Below, one piece after another: positions 1 through 10,116 of a stretch of DNA of 63,291 nucleotides. Made by a program: the position numbers and the translations under genes. How positions within the stretch are numbered: the stretch's first letter is position 1; every line of letters begins with the position of its first letter. The DNA comes from Oceanospirillum beijerinckii DSM 7166 (GTDB lineage: Bacteria > Pseudomonadota > Gammaproteobacteria > Pseudomonadales > Halomonadaceae). Below the pieces are notes generated by a model, which made no database searches, was not told the DNA's origin, and worked only from the letters and a program-made list of their open reading frames with translations. The stretch lies in NCBI RefSeq assembly GCF_000422425.1, contig NZ_KE383833.1, positions 1-63,291 of the forward strand, in the 5' to 3' direction.

Positions 1-1964
1 ACACTGACGGTCGTATTGCCGTAGGTGTAATCATCCCCTGTTGTCGCGGTTCCGTCCGTAAAGCTGACATTCACGGTGCCCGTAGGTTGTTCTGCTAATG
101 GCTGACCATCTGCTCCCACCGCTTTCACTACGTAGTAGGCCGTGGTATCCCCGTTATTGCCATCCTCATGGATCTCGGATGAGTCGTTGATAATATTGCC
201 GTTAGCGTCTGCGGCAAACAGCTTCAGCGTAAAGGCGCTGTCATTATCACCCGGGGTGGCCGGATCGTTATCTGTCTCATCCAGAATGGTGGTGGTCACC
301 GTATCCGGTGCATACTCTACGGTTTCGTATCTTTCCGCATCACTGAAGCTGCCCTGATCCAGAGAAACCACAAAATTTTCGCCGTTATCGGAGAAGGCGT
401 CATCAATAGAGGTCGCACTGAAAGCACTCCCTACTTCGACCGTCGTATTACCGAAGGTATAATCGACTCCGGTGGTTGCACTATCATCAGTAAAACCAAC
501 GTTAACAGTACCTGCTGGCTGGTTGCTCAGAGGATTCCCTTCTGCATCAACAGCTTTAACGACATAATATGCTGTCGTATCACCATTATTCCCATCTTCA
601 TGGATCTCTGATGGACCACTGAGAATATTGCCGTCAGCATCCGACAAAAAGAGCTTTAGGGTAAAGGCGCTATCATTGTCCTCTGGAGTGGCTGGATCAT
701 TATCGGTCTCATCCCGAATAGTAGTAGTAACACTGGCATTACCGTAACTGACTTCATCAAAATCTGAAGGATTGCTCCAGTCATCATTCAATGTCAGAGT
801 AAAAGACTCATCATTATCAGCCAGGTGATCATCTTTAGCTGCGATATTGAAGACTTCACCTACCGTAACCGATAGCTCTGATGCAGACTCGTAATCGTCT
901 CCAATAGTCGCACTATCACCTGTCGCGCCGACACTGATTGTGACGGTTCCACCTGGCTGATCTGGCATTATGTTGCCAAGATTATCAAACGCCAAAACAA
1001 CGTAGTTTCCGGTATCCGGGAAAATGCCCTCACCATTACCTTGGAATCCCGGCTCATAAATGGTGTTAACCGCAACATATTCACCATCAACAACGGCAAA
1101 AAGTCCTAAACTTACTTCTGTTATCGGTTCCGGTACATCTGAATCGCTGTCAGCATCAGCATCAGCATCAGCATCAGCATCAGCATCGGCATCGGCATCG
1201 GCATCAGCATCAGCATCAGCATCAGCATCGGCATCGGCATCGGCATCGGCATCGGCATCGGCATCGGCATCGGCATCGGCATCGGCATCGGCATCAGCAT
1301 CCGCATCGGCATCCGCATCGGCATCCGCATCCGCATCCGCATCCGCATCGGCATCCGCATCCGCATCCGCATCCGCATCCGCATCCGCATCAGCGTCAGC
1401 ATCCGCATCCGCGTCAGCATCCGCGTCAGCATCCGCATCCGCATCCGCATCCGCATCCGCGTCCGCGTCAGCATCCGCATCTGTATCATCATCGGCAGCA
1501 TTAAGTTGCTCTATCGAAGCGCTACCCTCTTGCTCAAAAGAATTAGCATTCGCTTCGGAATCAACCGCTGTACTCTCAAGCTCCTTGCTGTTTTCCTGAA
1601 CAACACGCCCCTGGGGGAGAGGACTTGATACGGGAGGAACAGCTTCCTGACCACCATTACTGCGATCACTACCAGTGCCGACTTCAACAGAGGAAGGCTC
1701 AAGCGACTCAGTATCGCTTAATTCTTCTTCTGTACTTCTGCCGGAGGCAAATGTCTGAGCAATCAGTGAAACGTTTTCGGGAGTGTCAGTTTGAATATTC
1801 TCATTACCTGATTCATCTGCTATTCCAGCCACTTCAGAACTATCGATGACTTCCTCTTCATCACTTTCCTCTTCGGTACGGCTAAGAATTGTCGATTCAT
1901 CGAACAATAGAGCTTCATCACTTTCACCGTTTTGCTCAGGCTTATTTTCAAACTGATCAGCCAT
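1..1964 (-). CDS. Giant repeat adhesin, N-terminal 654 residues (partial)
   Basis: The reading frame opens at an ATG (complement of 1962-1964) after a GGGAG-type ribosome site and stays open to the window edge, so the C-terminus is missing. Residues 1-161 are acidic and Ser/Glu-rich with no Sec signal peptide, as expected for a type-I-secreted protein. Residues 162-272 are a pure Asp-Ala tract. After that come Calx-beta-like modules with the motif [15 protein letters not shown] and variants, repeating with an exact 144-residue period (link motif [10 protein letters not shown] at about 713 and 281). Proteins of this class are long surface adhesins used in biofilm formation; the secretion signal and RTX repeats would lie to the left. 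The adhesin class is firm; the ligand cannot be judged. Confidence 0.85.
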   Translation of the reverse strand, partial: MADQFENKPEQNGESDEALLFDESTILSRTEEESDEEEVIDSSEVAGIADESGNENIQTDTPENVSLIAQTFASGRSTEEELSDTESLEPSSVEVGTGSDRSNGGQEAVPPVSSPLPQGRVVQENSKELESTAVDSEANANSFEQEGSASIEQLNAADDDTDADADADADADADADADADADADADADADADADADADADADADADADADADADADADADADADADADADADADADADADADADADADADADADADADADADADADADADADSDSDVPEPITEVSLGLFAVVDGEYVAVNTIYEPGFQGNGEGIFPDTGNYVVLAFDNLGNIMPDQPGGTVTISVGATGDSATIGDDYESASELSVTVGEVFNIAAKDDHLADNDESFTLTLNDDWSNPSDFDEVSYGNASVTTTIRDETDNDPATPEDNDSAFTLKLFLSDADGNILSGPSEIHEDGNNGDTTAYYVVKAVDAEGNPLSNQPAGTVNVGFTDDSATTGVDYTFGNTTVEVGSAFSATSIDDAFSDNGENFVVSLDQGSFSDAERYETVEYAPDTVTTTILDETDNDPATPGDNDSAFTLKLFAADANGNIINDSSEIHEDGNNGDTTAYYVVKAVGADGQPLAEQPTGTVNVSFTDGTATTGDDYTYGNTTVS
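1149..1481 (-). repeat. Hexanucleotide tract encoding (Asp-Ala)55-Asp
   Basis: A 333-nt run of GAT/GAC and GCN codons gives 111 residues of strictly alternating Asp and Ala inside the adhesin. The Ala codon is GCG, GCC or GCT in contiguous blocks rather than at random, as expected if the tract grew by local duplication or slippage. Because the unit is 6 nt, length changes keep the frame. Long open frames on the other strand and in the other minus frame (poly Ser-Ala, poly Met-Arg) are by-products. Confidence 0.95.
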
Positions 1965-2368
1965 ATCATCTACTCCCTAAGATCCATACATGCAAAATAT
2001 TTTTCCAGAATAACTACTCTAATCGTACCGCCTTTCAAGCTTATAGAGAACCTGATCAAAGGTTATATACATTACTCTTATTTAAAGAATTAGAGCCAAA
2101 GGCCTAACTCATTACTAAAGCGCAAAAACACGCGACTGGACCGCTCAAACAATATATCCCTGACTACATAACGCAACATTTTGATAACTAAAGTGACATA
2201 TATTGTCATCTGGCAACAGAAAAGCCGCTATGTAATATAAAAAAGTCTTCTTTTCTGATTTGTAACCTGCCATATACATCATAGAGCAAGAGTTCTAATA
2301 TCAACGTCATGCTCAACGCTCAAAAGGCAGGTTAGAGCACCATTTGATGGACCACTGAGGATGGAACA
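1965..2368. other. Divergent intergenic region, adhesin/CheX-like gene
   Basis: About 400 nt of AT-rich sequence separate the two divergent starts and should carry both promoters. I see no clear consensus promoter, riboswitch or terminator. Confidence 0.5.
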
Positions 2369-2860
2369 ATGCGTGCGGAATATCTCAACCCCATGCTGTT
2401 ATCGGTGATGGAAACTCTGACCCAGATCACTCACCATGAACCTTGCCCCGGCAAGCTCAAAGTAAAAAAACACGAACTGGCCCATGGTGCAGTCACTGGG
2501 TTAGTTAACCTGCAAATTAATGATCAGGTAGGCTCTCTGGCATTGAGCTTCAGTCGAGATCTTATTTTGAATATCGCATCAGAAGTCACTCATACTCCCC
2601 ATCGACATATCGACAATACTGTACTGAATCTAGCGGGGCGTCTGACTTATATGGCCTGCAGAGGGGCACAACAATATATGTCCGATAAAAATGTGGTTAT
2701 GATGCTGACTAACCCTCAGGTATTCCAAGGATTTAGAAAACGGGTACAGCATGCAGTGAACAATAATAAGTTTATGCTGCAGTTTGAAACTCCAGCCGGT
2801 ATCTGCTTCTCCGAATTCTCATTTTCCCGCCTGCGGGATGAGCTGGAGATTCGGCATTAA
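2369..2860 (+). CDS. CheX-like protein lacking the catalytic Glu/Asn pair
   Basis: The 163-residue protein fits the CheC/CheX/FliY phosphatase family across its length: an N-terminal NPMLLSVMETL helix, the strand DQVGSLALSFS, then the long helix IDNTVLNLAGRLTYMACRGA. In active CheX proteins that helix carries E-x-x-N, typically as GELTNM. Here the aligned residues are Arg91 and Tyr94 (GRLTYM), so CheY-P phosphatase activity is unlikely and a binding or regulatory role is more probable. The start follows a GAGGA site. It is a single gene divergent from the adhesin. Family assignment is fairly sure; the function is open. Confidence 0.7.
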   Translation: MRAEYLNPMLLSVMETLTQITHHEPCPGKLKVKKHELAHGAVTGLVNLQINDQVGSLALSFSRDLILNIASEVTHTPHRHIDNTVLNLAGRLTYMACRGAQQYMSDKNVVMMLTNPQVFQGFRKRVQHAVNNNKFMLQFETPAGICFSEFSFSRLRDELEIRH

Positions 2861-2957
2861 GCGCTATTTATGCTCTGATTGACTGTCAACATCAGCAGCA
2901 GTAAAAAGGCTTAATGCCAGAGGTATAAGAGTTATGTAAACAGGCGATCAGTGGACG

Positions 2958-3602
2958 TTATACGCCTGCATGATCACCGCAGAAAGGGTTGCTGCGACGC
3001 TCCTGACCAAAGGTCGACATAGGACCATGACCCGGAATAAAACGCACATCGTCACCCAGCGGGAATAACTTGTCACGAATGGAGCTAATCAGTGTTTTGT
3101 GATCTCCTTTCGGAAAATCGGTACGACCGATAGAGCCCTGGAACAACACATCCCCCACCAGCGCCAGCTGCTCACCGGAATGATAAAACACCACATGACC
3201 CGGCGTATGACCTGGGCAGTGCAGGACATCAAACACTTCCTCACCGATCTGCACCTGATCACCATCCGTTAACCAACGGCTTGGTTCAAACACTTCACAG
3301 CTTGGAAAGTTAAACATACGGCTTTGTTCTGGCAGGCCCTGAATCCAGAAATCATCTTCCTGATGCGGCCCTTCAATGGATAACCCTAACGCTTTCGCCA
3401 GTGCAGAAGTACCACCGGCATGATCAATATGAGCATGGGTCAACCAGATCTGCTTGATACTGACACCTAGCTTATCGGCACGTTGTTGAATGCGGTCAAT
3501 ATCACCACCAGGATCGACTACGGCAGCTTCTTTACTTTTGTCGCACCACACCAGGGTGCAGTTCTGTTGAAACCCGGTTACGGGAATAATCTCAAATTGC
3601 AT
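2958..3602 (-). CDS. ycbL: YcbL-type metallo-beta-lactamase-fold hydrolase (glyoxalase II-like)
   Basis: The 214-residue protein is collinear with E. coli YcbL. It has the metal motif THAHIDHAGG, the second metal His in HCPGHTPGHVVF, the Asp in LVGDVLFQGSIGRTDFP and the final His in FIPGHGP. Members hydrolyse S-lactoylglutathione-like thioesters in the cytosol. The frame is open for 47 more codons upstream, but the start chosen (MQFEIIPVTGF) has a GGGAG site 9 nt before it and matches the family N-terminus. It is monocistronic. Confidence 0.85.
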   Translation of the reverse strand: MQFEIIPVTGFQQNCTLVWCDKSKEAAVVDPGGDIDRIQQRADKLGVSIKQIWLTHAHIDHAGGTSALAKALGLSIEGPHQEDDFWIQGLPEQSRMFNFPSCEVFEPSRWLTDGDQVQIGEEVFDVLHCPGHTPGHVVFYHSGEQLALVGDVLFQGSIGRTDFPKGDHKTLISSIRDKLFPLGDDVRFIPGHGPMSTFGQERRSNPFCGDHAGV

Positions 3603-3996
3603 GTCTTCAGGCTCCCTTGTAATAGCGGCAAGCCTATAACCTGAGTTTTCCTGTGGCAAGTGGGTTTTACTGTGGCAAGTCATTTCCACAAGCCCGTGTC
3701 GACCTTGAACCATAACTTGGTGCGTCATCGTGGCTTTAGACAAAGAAGTCGCTCACAAATAAAGACTTACAACAATCATACAAATTAATGACACCTATTT
3801 TGTTTGCAACTTTTTCTACATGAGTTAGTCTGAGAAGGTAAGCCAAAGAAAAAGGGTCATTAAGACCATCAATCTGGCCTATGTTTGAGGCCTTACGGCA
3901 AAGCGCTCAGTCTGCAGCTATCTGAAAACCATCAGGTAGCCTATCTGGACAAGATGTTTATTTGCCAAGTTAAATTAGCTTTAGGAGTACTCCCCC
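3603..3996. other. Divergent intergenic region
   Basis: Nearly 400 nt between ycbL and the small membrane gene. A 9-bp hairpin with one G-U pair lies at 3917-3940 without a U-tract. No other signal was recognised. Confidence 0.4.
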
Positions 3997-4155
3997 ATGG
4001 CAGTTGAACTGATGATTTCTACAATTTTAACGCTTGTTGTTGCTGTCGGGATGTGGATTCACTTTCAACGGACGGCACAAGACCTGAAACCGATTCGTAT
4101 TAAAGCTGAGTATCGCAAAAAGGATCGTTGGGATAATCCAAATCCAAAAGACTGA
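3997..4155 (+). CDS. 52-residue single-pass membrane peptide
   Basis: ATG at 3997 is preceded by TTAGGAG, and the frame runs 52 codons to TGA. Residues 5-22 (LMISTILTLVVAVGMWIH) form one membrane helix, followed by a basic tail rich in Lys/Arg/Asp ending NPNPKD. A terminator-like hairpin lies about 65 nt after the stop, which supports a real transcript. No family is recognised; it resembles the small inner-membrane proteins often found in marine gammaproteobacteria. Confidence 0.65.
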   Translation: MAVELMISTILTLVVAVGMWIHFQRTAQDLKPIRIKAEYRKKDRWDNPNPKD

Positions 4156-4218
4156 ATTCAGATCGGACTACGATGATGTAGAGCGTATGATCTGATATTC
4201 ACCTGCATCGAAAAGCCG

Positions 4219-4240
4219 AGCCGATGTGTTCGGTTTTTTT
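4219..4240 (+). terminator. Rho-independent terminator of the small membrane gene
   Basis: A 6-bp stem (one G-U pair) with loop TGTGT is followed by a run of seven T. It lies 64 nt after the stop at 4155. Confidence 0.6.
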
Positions 4241-4291
4241 GTACCTCTTTTTCTTCTGAATAGCTTTTGCCTAAAGAGAAAAGCCTCAAAC

Positions 4292-4322
4292 AAAAAAAGG
4301 CACCCGGGCTCAATCGGGTACC
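4292..4322 (-). terminator. Rho-independent terminator after phnX
   Basis: Read on the minus strand, GGTACCCG pairs with CGGGTGCC (one G-U) around an 8-nt loop, followed by seven T. It lies about 80 nt after the phnX stop. Confidence 0.8.
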
Positions 4323-4403
4323 CCTAAAAGCATGACAAAAAGTCATGAAATCACATCACACTGTTTTTACAAACTGCCATAGAGATGACGGCTTGTTTGG
4401 ATA

Positions 4404-5249
4404 TTAAGGCGTCTCACCCGCCTGCAGGCGCAGCTGGATCTCTTCCAGACAAGGCACTACATCCGCAATAGAATCAACCACATAGTGCGCACCGGCTTGA
4501 TAGAAACGCTTGTACGCTGCCTGACGACGGATCTCCTGCTCTTCTTCAGACAGGGCATTCCACTCATCCAGAGGCAGACCGACTTCATTACCGCTCACTG
4601 CCACCCCGATGGTCCACATACCGCCGCTCAGGCCTTCATCAATACCGGTCAGCGTATCGTCGATCTTCACACAGGCTTTTACATCGCTTACACCCAGCTC
4701 AATCGCGTTGCGCAGACACATATGCGGGAATGGACGACCTTTAGGCACATCTGTTGCGCATACACTGCTCTGTGGTTTGTAGCCTTGCTCGGCAGCATTC
4801 GCCAACAGGCCGCCGATCATACGATCCGCATAACCGGTGTTGGCACCGATGGCGATATTGTTCTCTTCACACCAGGCCAGCGTATCGGTCAGGCCAGGGA
4901 TCAGTTGACCGCACTGAGCAATTGCTTCGATCTGCAGAGGCACAAACTCCTCGTACATACGATCGATATCAGCATCAGTCGGATACTCGCCATGGGCTTC
5001 TTTCCAGGCATCACGTACACGAGGCATTATGGTCAGCTGACGAATATGCTCACGTTTTTCGGTACCCATAGGTGCACGGGCTTCAGCAATAGTGATCGGA
5101 GTTTGGTTCGCAGCAAACAGATTCTGGAAAGCACGAATCGGAGCCATGGAACCAAAATCAACTGTGGTACCCGCCCAATCCATAATAATGGCTTGCAGAG
5201 GGCCTACATAATGACGGGTATAGTGATAGTCGCGGCTATACTGGTACAT
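4404..5249 (-). CDS. phnX: Phosphonoacetaldehyde hydrolase
   Basis: A 281-residue HAD-superfamily enzyme that cleaves the C-P bond of phosphonoacetaldehyde to acetaldehyde and phosphate. Visible features: nucleophile Asp24 in IIMDWAGTTVDFG, the Schiff-base Lys65 in APMGTEKREHI, and the acidic HAD motif CVKIDDTLTGIDEG. Length is normal for PhnX. An AGGA site precedes the ATG by 8 nt. It lies 99 nt downstream of phnW and is the last gene of the phosphonate regulon, followed by a terminator. A variant of the regulon palindrome sits in the phnW-phnX gap, so it may have its own promoter as well as read-through. Confidence 0.95.
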   Translation of the reverse strand: MYQYSRDYHYTRHYVGPLQAIIMDWAGTTVDFGSMAPIRAFQNLFAANQTPITIAEARAPMGTEKREHIRQLTIMPRVRDAWKEAHGEYPTDADIDRMYEEFVPLQIEAIAQCGQLIPGLTDTLAWCEENNIAIGANTGYADRMIGGLLANAAEQGYKPQSSVCATDVPKGRPFPHMCLRNAIELGVSDVKACVKIDDTLTGIDEGLSGGMWTIGVAVSGNEVGLPLDEWNALSEEEQEIRRQAAYKRFYQAGAHYVVDSIADVVPCLEEIQLRLQAGETP

Positions 5250-5274
5250 TCTTAATATCCTGTCTTAAGTCTTA

Positions 5275-5290
5275 ACTGGTATTAACCAGT
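5275..5290. promoter_or_regulatory. Variant PhnR-type operator before phnX
   Basis: ACTGGTATTAACCAGT has the same outer arms (CTGGT/ACCAG) as the three better palindromes of this cluster and differs only in the central bases. It ends 26 nt upstream of the phnX start. Assignment is by similarity only. Confidence 0.5.
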
Positions 5291-5348
5291 AAAAATATTT
5301 AAAAGCATTTAAAGCGTGTTAAATCACTGCTGGGATAGCCCGTGACGC

Positions 5349-6518
5349 TTAAGCAGTGACTTCGTTTTCTTCAGTCAGCACCGCGTGACCGCTTTCGATA
5401 CCCATCTCATCCAGTACCGCAGCAATGGCCACCAGCACCTGATCGATCTGTTCATCGTACAGTTGACCGATGCAACCCAAACGGAAGCTATCAACCACAG
5501 TCAGCTTGCCCGGATAAATCACAAAACCATGGGCCTTAATGCGGTCGTAGAATTCGGTAAAGTCAAAACGCTCATTCTGTGGCGACAGGAAGGTCACAAT
5601 AATCGGGGACAGCCACTTTTCATTCAGTAGTGTACGAAAGCCTAAATCTTTCATACCGGCAACCAGACGTTGCTGGTTACGCTGGTAGCGCGCCAGACGG
5701 CCTGCAACACCACCTTCAGCAGCATGTTCCACCATCGCCTGCAGGAAAGCCGCCACGATATGAGTCGGCGGAGTGAAACGCCATTGGCCGGTTTTCTCCA
5801 GATAAAGCCACTGATCGTACAGGTCCAGGCTCAGAGAGTGGGCATTGCCTTCACACTGTTCCAGTGCGCTACGACGAATAATGCTAAAGCCAAAACCCGG
5901 TACGCCTTCAAAGCATTTGTTGGCGGAAGAGATGATGGCATCAAACGGCAGCTGTTGCGCATCCACAGGAATGGCACCGAAAGCACTCATGGAATCGATA
6001 ATCAGACTGCGACCATGACGAGCCACAACCTCTGCTATTTCTGGCACCGGGTTCAGAATACCGGAGCTGGTTTCACAGTGGATCACGGTGACGTGGGTGA
6101 TGGTTTTGTCATTAGCCAGAATCTCATCCACCTCTTCCGGCATCGGTGGCAGATAGTCACCTTTATCCAGAGTCACATAGGCGCGCTGCAGGTAACCCAG
6201 TGTTTTAGCCAGACGCTGGCCATAGGCGCCGTTCATCAGCACCAGTACCTTGCCCTCTTTCGGGATCAGGGTGCCCAGTGTCGCTTCAACCGCAAAGGTA
6301 CCGCTACCTTGAACAGGGACACAAACGTGAGTCTCAGACGCGTTGGCAACTGCCAGTAACTGATCACACAGCTGTTTGGTCATGGCACGGAAATCACCAT
6401 CCCAGGAGCCCCAGTCACGCAACATGGCTTCTTTTACCGTGTCGGTTGTGGTGATAGGACCCGGTGTTAACAAGTAAGGCGGCTTACCTTGTGCTACTGG
6501 ATTTTTGATATCTGACAT
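5349..6518 (-). CDS. phnW: 2-aminoethylphosphonate:pyruvate transaminase
   Basis: A 389-residue class-V PLP aminotransferase that converts AEP plus pyruvate to phosphonoacetaldehyde plus alanine, feeding PhnX. The N-terminal signature [26 protein letters not shown] and the PLP-lysine context [16 protein letters not shown] are typical. It is the first gene of phnWX. A 14-bp perfect palindrome (6633-6646) lies 115 nt upstream of its start, suggesting control by the linked GntR regulator. Confidence 0.96.
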   Translation of the reverse strand: MSDIKNPVAQGKPPYLLTPGPITTTDTVKEAMLRDWGSWDGDFRAMTKQLCDQLLAVANASETHVCVPVQGSGTFAVEATLGTLIPKEGKVLVLMNGAYGQRLAKTLGYLQRAYVTLDKGDYLPPMPEEVDEILANDKTITHVTVIHCETSSGILNPVPEIAEVVARHGRSLIIDSMSAFGAIPVDAQQLPFDAIISSANKCFEGVPGFGFSIIRRSALEQCEGNAHSLSLDLYDQWLYLEKTGQWRFTPPTHIVAAFLQAMVEHAAEGGVAGRLARYQRNQQRLVAGMKDLGFRTLLNEKWLSPIIVTFLSPQNERFDFTEFYDRIKAHGFVIYPGKLTVVDSFRLGCIGQLYDEQIDQVLVAIAAVLDEMGIESGHAVLTEENEVTA

Positions 6519-6632
6519 ATCACTTTTCTCTTAAATTAGTATCAGCTCAAATTCATATCAATTTAAGTTGCCATCAACCTAGATTGAGATATTTCGAAGT
6601 TTCTTTAACTGCATCTTCAGCGTTTTATCAGA

Positions 6633-6646
6633 CTGGTATATACCAG
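6633..6646. promoter_or_regulatory. PhnR-type operator before phnW
   Basis: A perfect palindrome CTGGTATATACCAG in the phnW upstream region. The same core recurs at 11171-11186 and 12628-12649, each time directly upstream of a phosphonate gene. Confidence 0.75.
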
Positions 6647-6724
6647 AGTTTAATTTAAAAAAATGTCGCTGACCAGATGCGTTATCTTTTTTCTTTCAAT
6701 CGCTTAACCAACACACGCTTAACC

Positions 6725-6776
6725 AAAAAAGCCTTGTTGGCTGAGCATGGCACCCATCCTGTGGCTGCCATGCTCA
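6725..6776 (-). terminator. Terminator after the AEP transporter operon
   Basis: On the minus strand a perfect 11-bp stem (6742-6752 with 6766-6776, 13-nt loop) is followed at once by a small AGCC/GGCT hairpin and six T. It begins 25 nt after the permease stop. Confidence 0.75.
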
Positions 6777-6800
6777 TTGGCATCAGTCGTCCATCCCGTT

Positions 6801-8501
6801 TTAACGGGTACGCCAGCCCTGAGTCACCGTTAACAGCTTCTGAGACAGCAACCAGTGCACACCTTTAACGGTTAAACAGGTCAGCAGAATCATCACGGCC
6901 ATCGCTGCAGCAGAGGCGGTATTGCCCGCTTCATCCATATTCATCACAGAGATAGAGGCCAGCATGGTATCGGTGGAGTAGAGGAAAACAACGGCCGATA
7001 CGGTAGTCATGGCATTAACAAACAGATAGACCGAGATCTCCAGTACTGCAGGCAGAGATACCGGCAGAGTGACCTTCCAGAAAGTGACATAGAAGGGTAC
7101 TTTCAGAGAAGAGGACACCGATTCAAACTCACCATCAATCTGTTTCAGCGCGGTCACCGAGGTCAGGTGACAGACGGTATAGAAGTGCACCACGCTGTTC
7201 AGCACCAGAATCGCCATAGTGGCATAGACCACATTCAACGGGTTACCCGGTTCGTTAAAGAAGAAGATATAAGACAGACCCAGCACCATGCCAGGTACCG
7301 CCATCGGGATCATCGCCATCAGGTGCAACAGATTACGTACCGGCTCAAAGGCACGCCCCTTCTCCACCAGATAAGCGTTAAAGAACACCACTGCCGTACC
7401 GATCACCGCAACCCAAGCCGCCATCTCCAGGGAATTGAAGTAGAAGTCCCAACTAGCACCCACTTCTTCAAAGTTGTAGTTATTGAATGTCAGTGCCGTG
7501 CTGTAAGGCCAGAAGGTGATAAAGGAAGCGTAAAACGCCATACCAATCACCAGCAGGATCGCGGTGACAATCAGGCCACAGATAACAAAGAACAGACGAT
7601 CCTTCAGTTTGTTGGGCTCAGGCACAAAAGGCACAGCACGGGCAGACAGCATCGCGACCTGTTTCTTCTGTACGATACGGTCAGCCATAAAGGAGATCAC
7701 CGCAGGCAACAGCAGTACAACGGATACCACAGCCCCCATCTGGAAGTTTTGCTGACCGACAACCTGCTTATAGATATCCGTGGCCAGGACATTAAACTCA
7801 CCGCCAATCACCTTAGGCACACCAAAGTCGGTGATTACCAGGGTAAAGGCTACAAAGCTGGCACTGATCAGACCGTATTTGGCTGATGGCAACGTGACGG
7901 TAAAGAAGGTGCGCACCGGTGAAGCCTTCATCACACGGGCCGCTTCATACAAACGAGCATCGGAGTTGGAGAGCGCCGTGACCATAATCATCAGTACATG
8001 GGGGAAGACCCAGAAACACATACCGATCACAATGCCAATAGGACCATAAACCGACTCGCCAAACAGTACGCCTTTAAAGATACCCTGATTGCCCAGCAGA
8101 TAGATCAAGCTGATCGCAGGCAGCAAAGAGGGGGCAAACAGTGGCAGCAAGGTCAGTGCACGCAGGGTCTTTTTACCCGGCATACAGGTCCGTGTCATAC
8201 CGTAGGCAAATAAGAATGCCATTACGATCACAATAAACGTGGACGTAAATGCAATTTGCAGCGAGTTTGTTATCGACTCAAACAGTACCGGATTGCTGAA
8301 ATAGTTAACAAAGTTGCTTAGGCCAACAAACTCACCGTCGGCATTCTCCAGACTTTTCACCAGCATGGAGCTTAACGGCATCAGCAGAGCGACAAATAGG
8401 AAAGCCACCGCCAATAAAATCACACCGCGCTGGATATAATCCTCACGCCCCAGGCGGACCTTATCCGCCGGGTTTACGTTACGATTAAGAACCCCAATCA
8501 T
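6801..8501 (-). CDS. AEP ABC transporter permease, fused double-domain
   Basis: A 566-residue inner-membrane protein made of two permease halves, about 12 membrane helices. Each half carries an ABC-permease coupling loop: [15 protein letters not shown] in the first and [15 protein letters not shown], weaker, in the second. This layout is that of the putative 2-aminoethylphosphonate transporter permeases (PhnV-type, Fe3+/polyamine superfamily). Its ATG overlaps the ATPase stop as ATGA, so the two are translationally coupled. A strong hairpin follows. The AEP substrate is inferred from phnWX, the binding protein and the shared operators. Confidence 0.88.
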   Translation of the reverse strand: MIGVLNRNVNPADKVRLGREDYIQRGVILLAVAFLFVALLMPLSSMLVKSLENADGEFVGLSNFVNYFSNPVLFESITNSLQIAFTSTFIVIVMAFLFAYGMTRTCMPGKKTLRALTLLPLFAPSLLPAISLIYLLGNQGIFKGVLFGESVYGPIGIVIGMCFWVFPHVLMIMVTALSNSDARLYEAARVMKASPVRTFFTVTLPSAKYGLISASFVAFTLVITDFGVPKVIGGEFNVLATDIYKQVVGQQNFQMGAVVSVVLLLPAVISFMADRIVQKKQVAMLSARAVPFVPEPNKLKDRLFFVICGLIVTAILLVIGMAFYASFITFWPYSTALTFNNYNFEEVGASWDFYFNSLEMAAWVAVIGTAVVFFNAYLVEKGRAFEPVRNLLHLMAMIPMAVPGMVLGLSYIFFFNEPGNPLNVVYATMAILVLNSVVHFYTVCHLTSVTALKQIDGEFESVSSSLKVPFYVTFWKVTLPVSLPAVLEISVYLFVNAMTTVSAVVFLYSTDTMLASISVMNMDEAGNTASAAAMAVMILLTCLTVKGVHWLLSQKLLTVTQGWRTR

Positions 8502-9739
8502 GATGCAGCTCCAGCGGTTTGTTTGCCTGTGCTACTGGTATTATTTGCACTAGTATTAGTACCTGTATTAGCAGGGCTATTGCCTTCGTAACGCTTATAG
8601 ACTTGCAGGTTATTAACCGCAACACAGACTTCAACATCCTGACCAGGGCAGCAGTGCTTCAGGTTGGCATCCTGAGTGCTGACATCAATCTTCACAACCT
8701 GATCGGCCTTCATCAATGCTACTTCAACCCGCAGGAAGTTGCCCAGGAATTCCGTATTCATTACGGTACCGGCAAAACATTCGAGGTCCGCTTCGTTACC
8801 CCGCAAAGACGCTTTGCTATCACCAGTAGCAACCAGTTGCGCTACTTCAGGACGGAAGGCTAACCAGGTCGCATCCATACTCTCAGCCTTGTAGTGCATA
8901 CAGCGAATAATGCGATCCGCCATACGCACTTGCTGATTGCTGGATGCCTTGGTTGGCAGCAGATTCATGGTGCCGACAAAGTTAGCGACAAACGCATTGG
9001 CCGGACGACGATACACCTCTTCTGGTGTACCCACCTGCTCAATCACACCGTGGTTCATTACCACAATACGATCAGCCATCGACAGGGCTTCTTCCTGATC
9101 GTGGGTCACCATAATGGTGGTAATGCCCAGTTGACGTTGCAGGTTACGGATCTCCTGGCGCAGGTGCAGACGAACGCGGGCATCCAGCGCAGACAGCGGC
9201 TCATCCAGCAGTAACAGGCTTGGTTCTGTCGCCAGCGCTCGGGCCAGTGCGATACGCTGCTGCTGACCACCGGACAGTTGAGCCGGGTACTTTTTCGCCA
9301 CATCCGGCAGACCAATGGTATCCAGCAGATCACGTACTTTAAGATCGACTTTCTGACGGCTCATATTCTGGCTATGCAGACCGTAAGCGATATTGTCAGC
9401 GACACTCAGATTCGGGAACAAAGCATAAGACTGGAAAACAATGCCGAAGTCACGCTGCTCCGGTGGCAGACGAGAGATATTGCTACCGCCCTGGAAGATC
9501 TCACCTTTGCTTTGCGGGTCCAGACCCGCAATGGCGCGCAGCAATGTGGTTTTACCGCAACCGGAAGGGCCTAAGAAACAAACAAATTCACCCTCATTGA
9601 TCTCCAGAGAGATCTCTTTTAACGCAGCAAAGTTGCCGTAGTGCTTCCAAAGTTTATTCACCTGAAGATAAGGTACACCCAGCTTACGGGAACCTTGCGG
9701 CCCGGTATGTGGAAGCGGTTGCTGAACTAACGCCGTCAT
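8498..9739 (-). CDS. AEP ABC transporter ATP-binding protein
   Basis: A 413-residue ABC ATPase with Walker [10 protein letters not shown], signature [15 protein letters not shown], Walker [13 protein letters not shown] and a TOBE-like C-terminal region. It powers the fused permease. The frame opens 8 codons earlier at a GTG, but the ATG chosen follows GGAG at a good distance. It overlaps the permease by ATGA and is separated from the binding-protein gene by a 377-nt gap containing a palindromic repeat. The last 20 residues are Thr/Asn/Ser-rich and look dispensable. Confidence 0.9.
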   Translation of the reverse strand: MTALVQQPLPHTGPQGSRKLGVPYLQVNKLWKHYGNFAALKEISLEINEGEFVCFLGPSGCGKTTLLRAIAGLDPQSKGEIFQGGSNISRLPPEQRDFGIVFQSYALFPNLSVADNIAYGLHSQNMSRQKVDLKVRDLLDTIGLPDVAKKYPAQLSGGQQQRIALARALATEPSLLLLDEPLSALDARVRLHLRQEIRNLQRQLGITTIMVTHDQEEALSMADRIVVMNHGVIEQVGTPEEVYRRPANAFVANFVGTMNLLPTKASSNQQVRMADRIIRCMHYKAESMDATWLAFRPEVAQLVATGDSKASLRGNEADLECFAGTVMNTEFLGNFLRVEVALMKADQVVKIDVSTQDANLKHCCPGQDVEVCVAVNNLQVYKRYEGNSPANTGTNTSANNTSSTGKQTAGAAS

Positions 9740-10116
9740 AGGAGTCTCCAAAATGTCGTCCACAGGTTAAACCTGTCTGCTGTAATTTTTAGTGCTGCAT
9801 GGGATAAAGCCCGCCTCGATAAGAAACTGACTTTATGCCGCAGTGCTGATCAGCACGATTTTTCTATCAATACGGTGAAAACCGAACACGCCATATGGAT
9901 AGAAAAAGAGCCTGATCTATTCATTGAGCTAAGTAATGTCGTAGATCGGAAAAGCCGGGGGCACCTTCCGACACTAACCTAAGATCAGTGTCGGATGGCG
10001 CTTCGCTTATCCAACCTACGGCCTAACTTTTGGTTCACACCAGATCTAAAGCGATTGAATGATCGGTCCAGAACCGAGTTAGTCGTTCTTGGATTCACGC
10101 AATAAGTGCAATCCAA
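9740..10116. other. Gap between AEP binding-protein and ATPase genes
   Basis: 377 nt without a gene. The only feature recognised is the palindromic repeat at 9938-10023. Such an element can stabilise the upstream part of a polycistronic message, as REP elements do in E. coli malE-malF; that is an analogy only. Confidence 0.5.
9938..10023 (-). repeat. Interspersed palindromic repeat, copy 1 (core only)
   Basis: An imperfect hairpin with the arms GTCGGAtGGCGCTTCGCTTA and GGAAAAGCCG...CCTTCCGAC. The same element occurs at 24585-24730 and 31271-31406 in the opposite orientation. This copy lacks the outer ATACCATTCCCGATAAG-type arms seen in the other two. Confidence 0.8.

Noticed and set aside
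1060-1599. Plus-strand poly Ser-Ala frame and minus-strand poly Met-Arg frame over the repeat
   Set aside because: Both are by-products of the hexanucleotide tract; the Asp-Ala frame continues into well-formed adhesin sequence on both sides.
3603-3743. N-terminal extension of the YcbL-like hydrolase
   Set aside because: The family start and a good ribosome site are at 3602; the extra residues match nothing.
4485-5255. A 256-codon plus-strand frame opposite phnX
   Set aside because: It is an antisense shadow of a conserved enzyme gene, His/Thr/Arg-rich and without family features.
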